In this document: positions 6,579 through 9,948 of the stretch, in pieces
Numbering within the stretch: the first letter of the stretch is position 1
Layout of the letters: every line of letters begins with the position of its first letter
DNA from: JBGPHT01 sp041484525
Lineage (GTDB): Bacteria > Acidobacteriota > Terriglobia > Bryobacterales > Bryobacteraceae
Direction of reading: 5' to 3'
Assembly (NCBI GenBank): GCA_041484525.1
Contig: JBGPHT010000222.1
Coordinates: forward strand, 1-9,948
DNA length: 9,948 nt
Position numbers and translations under genes: made by a program
Notes under the pieces: model-generated
Told to the model about the DNA's origin: nothing
The model's input: the letters and a program-made list of their open reading frames with translations, nothing else
The model's database searches: none

Positions 6579-7318
6579 CTCCCGCAGATCTCAAGCTCCT
6601 GGCGCAGTACGACACGCCCACCATCTCGAACGTCATCGAGCTGTTCGAAATCCGCCCCCGCAGCGCCGGGTACATGGATGGACGCATCCGCGCCTGCTTC
6701 CCCGAAATGCCGCCCATCGTCGGCTACGCTTCCACTGCCACGATGCGGACCGCGTACGCGCGTACCGAGGGCGCCGTCTACAGCTCGCTCGACGAACAGA
6801 TCGCGCGCTTCGCGGAACTCCCGGGCCCCGCGATCGTGGTGTTCCAGGATATCGACGACCCGCCGATCGGCGCCACATTCGGTGAGGTCATGTGCGGCAG
6901 CTACCAGTGCTTCGGCGCGCTCGGCATCATCACCAGCGGCCCGGCGCGCGACCTGGACCAGGTGCGCCGGCTCGGCTTCGCCGCCTTCAGCGATGGCGTG
7001 CTGTGCTCGCATAGCTACAGCCACATCACGTCGATCCACCAGACGGTGCGCGTCGGCGGGATGGAGGTGCGTCCCGGCGATCTGCTGCACGCCGACGCGA
7101 ACGGCGTGTGCAGTATTCCGGAGGCCATCGCGAGCGAGGTGGCGCAAGCCTCCGCCGAATTCGTGGCTGCGGAGACGGTCGTAATCGAATTCGCCCGCAA
7201 CGGGAATCGCGATTTGAAAGCCTACTCGGAAGCGCGCAGCGAGACGATGCGCCTGATCGCGGAACTGGGCAAGCGCCTGCGAGCGCGGCGCATAGCCGGA
7301 TGCCGGGGCTGCGCTTGA
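6575..7318 (+). CDS. RraA family protein (aldolase/menaquinone-methyltransferase-like fold)
   Basis: This 247-residue protein begins at GTG 6575, which overlaps the lepB stop as GTGA, so it is probably translated by coupling. RraA-family features are visible: the N-terminal DTPTISNVIE helix, FGEVMCGSYQCFGALGIITS around 102-121 ahead of PARD (R125-D126), then RRLGFAAFS, and VRPGDLLHADANGVCSIPE at about 165-183. Members include the RNase E inhibitor RraA and metal-dependent HMG/CHA aldolases; many are misnamed demethylmenaquinone methyltransferases. The usual Asp-Gly before the variable strand (family VxDGxxRD) reads TSGPARD here, so aldolase activity is uncertain. The C-terminal region, from about 190, is a long helix plus an arginine-rich tail ending RRIAGCRGCA, longer than in short RraA proteins. 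Metabolic role unknown; linkage to lepB is positional. Confidence 0.82.
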   Translation: MTPADLKLLAQYDTPTISNVIELFEIRPRSAGYMDGRIRACFPEMPPIVGYASTATMRTAYARTEGAVYSSLDEQIARFAELPGPAIVVFQDIDDPPIGATFGEVMCGSYQCFGALGIITSGPARDLDQVRRLGFAAFSDGVLCSHSYSHITSIHQTVRVGGMEVRPGDLLHADANGVCSIPEAIASEVAQASAEFVAAETVVIEFARNGNRDLKAYSEARSETMRLIAELGKRLRARRIAGCRGCA

Positions 7319-7544
7319 CGGCTGAGGCGTAGCGGGCACGCCGCAACTTCGAACAGCGATAAGGAGGGGCTGGAAAAGGTCATTTCTAAGCACGCAGTCG
7401 CGCTGATATCTGGCTGCGGCGCTCATCTCGCTCTTTCGCGCGTCCGGGTCCACCCACCCAGAGACAGCGCGTCCATGCGCATCACCTTCGCCACCGCCGG
7501 CGCATCCGGTGAATCCGCTTCCACCGCATCGACGGAATCGGCGT
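7319..7544. other. Non-coding stretch behind the RraA-like gene
   Basis: About 225 bases without a supportable gene. A good Shine-Dalgarno-like AAGGAGG sits at 7361-7367 on the plus strand, but no ATG or GTG frame of recognisable character follows it. Frames on both strands here are open for 40-70 codons, as expected at this GC content, and match nothing I know. No strong stem-loop with a T-tract, and so no obvious terminator for lepB-rraA, is seen. The stretch borders the rearranged cytochrome pseudogene and may be debris from the same event. Confidence 0.5.
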
Positions 7545-7652
7545 TTCTTGCTCATCATCTTTCGGTCGCAAGGACCTCGCGGAGCTGAGCTCAAGGACTT
7601 GGTAGCATACGTGAAATCCATCGCGCTTCGTCCAAACCGTTACCGACCGCCT
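7545..7652 (+). pseudogene. Inverted fragment of a YVTN/cytochrome c C-terminal domain
   Basis: On the plus strand, 7545-7652 reads FLLIIFRSQGPRGAELKDLV followed by AYVKSIALRPNRYRPP. This is the stretch that normally follows the first heme segment in YVTN-propeller/cytochrome c peroxidase-like proteins (family pattern FRSxGFxxAELxDLVAYIKSxPLRPNRYR). Here it lies head-to-head against that heme segment, which is on the minus strand and ends LETEGG at 7646. The fragment has no start of its own and its frame runs on into antisense of the neighbour. The simplest reading is that a segment of about 110-140 bases of the minus-strand gene was inverted and the rest of the gene lost. The alternative is the tail of a second copy lying tail-to-tail. 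Confidence 0.55.
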
Positions 7653-9017
7653 TCGGTTTCCAGGTCAGGCGTGGTCCCGTTCCATTTGAACGGCGCAGTG
7701 TCGCCAATTTGCTCCAGGGCCTTGGCGTCAACGATATCGGTTCCAAAACCGTTATGGCTTAGATCCCAGGACAAGCCATCGAAGGTCGAATCCAGATGGC
7801 AGCTGGCACAAGCGAATTGCCGTCCGAACGTGTAATTCGACGAATTTGAAGATGCGCTCGCCGCGCCGGACAGCGGTGAGGTCGGCCGGACCACCAAGGC
7901 CGATTACTCCAATCGCGGCTTCATTCCTGACATCCACGACCGAAATCGTGTCGTCGAGCCGGTTGGCGACGTACAGCCTGGTTCCGTCCGGCGAGAGCAC
8001 GATGGTGCGCGGATTCCGTCCGACGGGAATGCGCGTGCGCACGTAGCGGGCCGAGGCTGTCAAATCATATGCCAGCGTGGGAGCAGCCGGGGACTCCGCC
8101 GCAGCCACTAGGCGCTCGAGATCCAGGATTGCGATTTCGTTGGATCCGCTGGCGGACAGGTATGCTCTGCTGTTGTGGGACGCGATCGCAACCCCGAAAG
8201 GCAGCGAAAAATAACTCTCGATTTCATCGAGCGGAAGCTGGACGGCGCCGCTCAAACCCGCGCCGAAGACCGACAGCGAGTTCCCCATTGCCCAGCCATG
8301 CTCGACGCGTGCCAGCGGAATCAGGTTCTTGGGACGCAACTCCGCCGCCAGCCCCAGCCGCCCGTCGCGCGATAATACTACGTGAAACACCCCTGCTGCA
8401 TTGTGCAACGTCAGCCGCGAATCAACCGCTTGGTGTTCCGTGTCGACTACCATGATCTCGGACGCTGGTTGGGAGCGGGGATCTCCAAGCTTTGGATAGA
8501 TATGCGTAACAAAGACTTGAGAGTAGTCGGCGCTTATCGCCAGATAGCTTGCGCCACGGCCGCCCAAGAGCCGCCGTCGTTCGCGACCGCTTCGCAGGTC
8601 GATGAGGGAGAGATCGTTGCTGAGACGATTGGCGACGTACAGGACCCCATGCCGTCCGTCTACAACGACACCGGCTGGTTCGAAGCTGGTGGGAATCTCG
8701 CGCTCTACCCGCAGTGCGCCAGCATCTATCTCGCTTACGGTATCCGACCACGAGTTCGTTACATAGATGTGCTTTCCGGCCGGATCGAGAGCGACGCCTC
8801 GCGGCACACGGCCAACGTGCACGCGGCCGACAATCGACATGTGAACCGGATCCAGGGCCAGCAATTCGTCCGTCTGAGTGCAAACCACGTACAGGCGCTT
8901 GCCATCGCTTGAAATCGCGAGATCGTCCGGGCTGGGATATCGATCTCCCTCTTTCGTGGGTGGCTGCCCGAAAAGTAAGGCAGCTAAAGCGACCCAACTC
9001 AGTATTCCAAGTCGCAT
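7640..9017 (-). pseudogene. Secreted YVTN beta-propeller / cytochrome c protein, frameshifted
   Basis: The start is ATG 9015-9017 with GGGAG five bases upstream. Residues 1-18 (MRLGILSWVALAALLFGQ) form a signal peptide, so the product would be periplasmic. A seven-bladed-type propeller follows with YVTN repeats: LYVVCTQTDELLALD, IYVTNSWSDTVSEID, LYVANRLSNDLSLID and LYVANRLDDTISVVD. The frame is intact to GERIF (about 7848). One extra A in AAA (7845-7847 on the plus strand, TTT) then shifts it, giving a false tail that stops at 7752. In the other frame the expected sequence resumes as NSSNYTFGRQFACASCH, with a CxxCH heme c site at 7796-7810, then TAPFKWNGTTPDLETEGG and a stop at 7640. The following part is found inverted on the plus strand, and the second heme region typical of the family is absent. 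It lies 26 bases behind the HzsA-like remnant and was probably co-transcribed with it. Confidence 0.78.
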
Positions 9018-9043
9018 CTCAACTCCCGCAAATCGAAGAGTCC

Positions 9044-9562
9044 TCACCGGGCGAATGGTCCTACCCCTAGCAGCTTCGTGGCTTTGGCGCCGCGAAAGAG
9101 GACCGCCGGAGCTCGGTTTTCCGGAGCCCGTTCAGGACCGGCATGACAACCAATGCAGACCCGCTGTTCCCCTGGCCGCAACCAGATCCAGTCGTGCTCC
9201 GCTCTCAACAGATTACCGGAAGTCCCTACTAATTCGATGCGCATAGGCCGATCGGCGGGAACTTCTATGTAAAAGGAGCCGTCATTCTCTATGGGTGCCT
9301 CACCAATTCCAGCCGGACGGTTGTCGCGATCCAGCGCAACCAGACGCACGGTGCTGACCGTTTCCGTCAGAGGAACATCGGAATACGCAGCGTTGAGACA
9401 AAGGAGCTTCGCGGTCGTGCGCCCAGGAGTCAGCGCAGACGGGAACTCCGGCGGGAAAGTGCGGACACGGGCCACTGCCGGTTGTATGGTATTCATGCCC
9501 GCCAAAGATTCCACAGCAACTGGCTTCTCGCGCGCCTTGTTCCAGAGGAACAACCGGTAGGG
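9044..9562 (-). pseudogene. HzsA-like multiheme protein, C-terminal remnant
   Basis: About 172 codons survive, beginning at PYRLFLWNKAREKP (9562 downward). They continue through KLLCLNAAYSD, GEAPIENDGSFYIEVPADRP and DWIWLRPGEQRVCIGCHAGP to a TGA at 9044-9046. The pattern GSAPVExDGSFxVEVPAD, then W-x-RxGEQRxCxGCH, then ERAPEN is the C-terminal domain of proteins annotated as hydrazine-synthase-alpha-like (HzsA) cytochromes, found in acidobacteria and planctomycetes well outside anammox organisms. CIGCH (residues 133-137 counted from TTG 9553) is a c-type heme site. The usual protein is several hundred residues longer, with a signal peptide and propeller. Here the coding sequence breaks off near 9562, with in-frame TAA codons in the sequence beyond. 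A TTG at 9551-9553 could start translation, but nothing suggests a functional product, because the export signal is gone. Confidence 0.65.
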
Positions 9563-9566
9563 TGCG

Positions 9567-9596
9567 CTAGGCTTAGTACTACAACGTTAAGTAATT
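9567..9596. mobile_element. Probable end of an IS701-like element with YTAR-type target
   Basis: HzsA-like coding homology ends at about 9562, and five to eleven bases on come CTAG (9567-9570) and TTAG (9573-9576). Both fit the 5'-YTAR-3' four-base target that I recall for IS701-family insertions. The following TAGTACTACAACGTTAA holds two small palindromes (TAGTACTA at 9575-9582, AACGTT at 9584-9589) and leads directly into the transposase remnant. This makes 9571 or 9577 a plausible element terminus. The opposite end and the second target copy are not in the window. Confidence 0.35.
9587..9596. repeat. 10-bp direct repeat TTAAGTAATT, copy 1
   Basis: TTAAGTAATT at 9587-9596 is repeated exactly at 9830-9839. 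Between the copies lie 233 bases covering nearly the whole IS701-like fragment. The first copy includes the stop codon of the IS701-like frame (TAA on the minus strand, 9597-9595). Confidence 0.7.
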
Positions 9597-9864
9597 AGGA
9601 GCCGTGTCGCGGGTACTCATGACTCGCGGCGCCGCAGTAACAACACTCACCGGTGCATGTGCAAAGCAGGTACTGAAGCTCACGACGCGTCCTCGGCAGG
9701 GTCCACCCAGAAGTTTTTTTCCCGCGGAAAGTTTCCAGCGTGAGAAACGCGTGCGCCATCATCACTAGAGTGACGTGATGGTGCCACCCTTGCCAACTGC
9801 GACCCTCGTAGTGATCTAAACACAGCGACTTAAGTAATTGCGCATAATCGGCGTAGTGTTTCAT
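9595..9864 (-). pseudogene. IS701-like DDE transposase, C-terminal remnant
   Basis: The minus-strand frame reads ADYAQLLKSLCLDHYEGRSW, then QGWHHHVTLVMMAHAFLTLE, then TLPRTRRELQYLL and CTCTGECCYCG. The L-x-L-D-H-Y/F-E-G-R-S-W-x-G-x-H-H-H block and the following hydrophobic AHAFL are the C-terminal signature of IS701-type (IS4 superfamily) transposases, and the final CxxC pair is also usual in some. Only about 80 codons remain. Upstream of ATG 9862-9864 the frame soon meets a stop (TAG) and the catalytic DDE core is absent, so it cannot transpose. The product ends EYPRHGS, just at the 10-base repeat. It lies between the broken HzsA-like gene and another transposase tail, and probably marks the insertion that removed the HzsA N-terminus. 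Confidence 0.7.
9830..9839. repeat. 10-bp direct repeat TTAAGTAATT, copy 2
   Basis: Identical to 9587-9596 and in the same orientation. On the minus strand this copy contains the stop codon of the neighbouring IS630-like tail (ACT TAA). In the other frame it also encodes the QLLK of the IS701-like remnant, so it sits at or near the junction between the two elements. Confidence 0.7.
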
Positions 9865-9948
9865 TGCGACCGGCCCATTGGTCGAACTCGGCTTCTACTG
9901 CGGCGATCACTTCATCCAGGCGCGGAAAGTATCGATTGTGCAAGCAAC
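9830..9948 (-). mobile_element. C-terminal tail of a probable IS630-type transposase (partial)
   Basis: A minus-strand frame enters from the right edge and ends with TAA at 9830-9832. It reads CLHNRYFPRLDEVIAAVEAE, then FDQWAGRNETLRRLCAIT. The F-P-x-L-x-x-V-x-x-A-V-x-x-F-x-x-W then L-R-R-L-C-A-I pattern resembles IS630-family tails, which end shortly after such a helix; the catalytic domain would lie beyond the window. Its last 35 bases overlap, in another frame, the start of the IS701-like remnant, so the exact junction is uncertain (9830-9865). I rely on memory of the family's tail and cannot align it, so a different transposase family is possible. Confidence 0.42.

Noticed and set aside
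7361..7367. AAGGAGG as a ribosome binding site for a hidden small gene
   Set aside because: No ATG, GTG or TTG lies at suitable spacing, and the downstream frames have no recognisable content.
6434..7621. Minus-strand open frame of 395 codons
   Set aside because: Antisense to the RraA-like gene and to the end of lepB; no recognisable domain.
7509..7835. Plus-strand 108-codon frame as an independent gene
   Set aside because: Only its middle (7545-7652) is protein-like. The rest is antisense to the heme domain of the cytochrome pseudogene, so it is a rearrangement fragment and not a gene.

Overview
The window is GC-rich bacterial chromosome with tightly packed genes, several GTG/TTG starts and weak or missing ribosome binding sites. 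The mix of an HzsA-like cytochrome fragment, a YVTN-propeller/cytochrome c gene, an AAA+/VWA pair and many transposase remnants suggests an acidobacterium of the Solibacter/Bryobacter type. That placement is inference from gene content; no rRNA or marker phylogeny is available here.

Layout. Positions 1-430 hold the C-terminal end of a probable transposase (plus strand) abutting a PaiB-like flavin-binding gene (minus strand) that survives only as its first ~95 codons. Next come a dCMP-deaminase-family gene (577-1029, +) and a small unknown protein (1221-1535, +). A minus-strand block follows, probably one operon read from 5711 down to 1532: AAA+ ATPase, VWA-domain protein, four-helix membrane protein and fabD (malonyl-CoA:ACP transacylase). 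Divergent from it, 66 bases away, lie lepB (signal peptidase I) and, overlapping by four bases, an RraA-family gene. These two clusters are the healthy housekeeping core of the window.

From about 7320 to the right edge the DNA is decayed. A secreted YVTN beta-propeller/cytochrome c gene (9017 to 7640, minus) carries a one-base frameshift just before its CxxCH heme domain, and its next segment lies immediately beyond it on the opposite strand, which looks like a small inversion. Upstream of it, an HzsA-like heme protein gene is reduced to its C-terminal ~170 codons. It is cut off by remnants of an IS701-like transposase and, further right, the tail of what looks like an IS630-type transposase.

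How the genes work together. The AAA+/VWA pair resembles MoxR/Mg-chelatase-type ATPase plus metal-site (MIDAS) partner systems; the short membrane protein translated right behind it may be a partner, and fabD may be co-transcribed or have its own promoter. lepB and the RraA-like gene form a separate two-gene unit. The two heme-protein genes were probably one periplasmic redox cassette, now inactivated. I found no CRISPR array, tRNA, rRNA or clear riboswitch. The best candidates for something under-described are the ATPase-VWA-4TM module and the inversion scar in the cytochrome pseudogene.
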